Shown: piece after piece, positions 25,539-25,753 of the stretch
How positions within the stretch are numbered: the stretch's first letter is position 1
Layout: each line of letters opens with the position of its first letter
Assembly (NCBI RefSeq): GCF_900316895.1
Contig: NZ_ONER01000054.1
Coordinates: 1-25,753, forward strand
DNA from: an uncultured Methanobrevibacter sp.
Lineage (GTDB): Archaea; Methanobacteriota; Methanobacteria; Methanobacteriales; Methanobacteriaceae
Reading direction: 5' to 3'
DNA length: 25,753 nt
Program-made: the position numbers and the translations under genes
The notes under the pieces: generated by a model
Database searches by the model: none
Seen by the model: only the letters and a program-made list of their open reading frames with translations
Told to the model about the DNA's origin: nothing

Positions 25539-25753
25539 ATGGAACGTATAATACCGGACACAAGCGCCGTCATCATAGGTGCAATTTCTGAAATCATGGA
25601 AAAGGAAGAGCTTGATTTTCCGGAAATCATTGTGCCTGAAGCGGTGGTTTGTGAACTTGAACATCAGGCCAATGCCAACAGGTCCGAAGGCCACAGGGGA
25701 TTAAGCGAACTTCAGAAACTCCAGAAACTTCAGGATGAAGGCAAGCTGGCAGT
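25539..25753 (+). CDS. PIN-domain ATPase (PilT N-terminal type), 5' part only
   Basis: The first 71 codons are visible; the rest lies beyond the window. The start, ERIIPDTSAVI, has the conserved first acidic residue of PIN domains (D7). IIVPEAVVCELEHQAN contributes a second acidic residue (E39). The following GHRGLSELQKL matches archaeal PIN-ATPase fusions (PINc/VapC ATPase family), in which a nuclease-like domain precedes a PilT-type ATPase and an RNA-binding domain. Only the PIN part can be seen, so the ATPase half is inferred. The ATG follows the hisI stop by 1 base and has no clear ribosome site, suggesting translational coupling. Confidence 0.8.
   Translation, partial: MERIIPDTSAVIIGAISEIMEKEELDFPEIIVPEAVVCELEHQANANRSEGHRGLSELQKLQKLQDEGKLA

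Overview
The window looks like a chromosome segment of a Methanobrevibacter-type archaeon (Methanobacteriales). The clues are very large secreted adhesin-like proteins with beta-helix and Ig-like repeats, a two-subunit clamp loader whose large subunit ends in a PCNA-binding motif, archaeal TATA-box promoters combined with strong Shine-Dalgarno sites, and low GC content. No rRNA, tRNA, CRISPR array, transposase or phage gene was found.

Bases 1-17338 are an array of four same-strand adhesin-like genes: the 3' end of one, two giants of about 2,220 codons and one of 837 codons. The three that are complete at the 5' end start with a signal peptide, followed by right-handed beta-helix blocks rich in GGAI repeats and then Ig-like modules. 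The C-termini are lysine-rich and have no LPXTG motif or membrane anchor. The first three share a nearly identical C-terminal cassette, and every gene ends in a hairpin plus T-run terminator. The two giants each carry a frameshifting deletion at the same spot near the 3' end, so both now finish in the same alternative tail.

Bases 17507-25753 are housekeeping genes. A minus-strand pair (htpX, then a TrmI-type tRNA methyltransferase) diverges from rfcS-rfcL, which encode the replication clamp loader. Two minus-strand genes converge on rfcL: aroE, then an unrecognised gene of 228 codons. On the plus strand, hisS, hisI and the start of a PIN-domain ATPase gene form an apparent operon. The hisS reading frame is broken: about 150 bases including class II motif 2 are missing, and a 1-base frameshift follows further downstream.

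The least ordinary stretch is the roughly 700-base gap between aroE and hisS. On its minus strand, a TATA box and a strong AGGAGGT site precede two overlapping micro-ORFs, the second a very hydrophobic 26-residue peptide. The start region of that peptide is complementary to sequence just after its stop codon, and a possible plus-strand promoter faces it. This resembles the layout of a type I toxin-antitoxin locus, but that reading is a hypothesis drawn from sequence alone.
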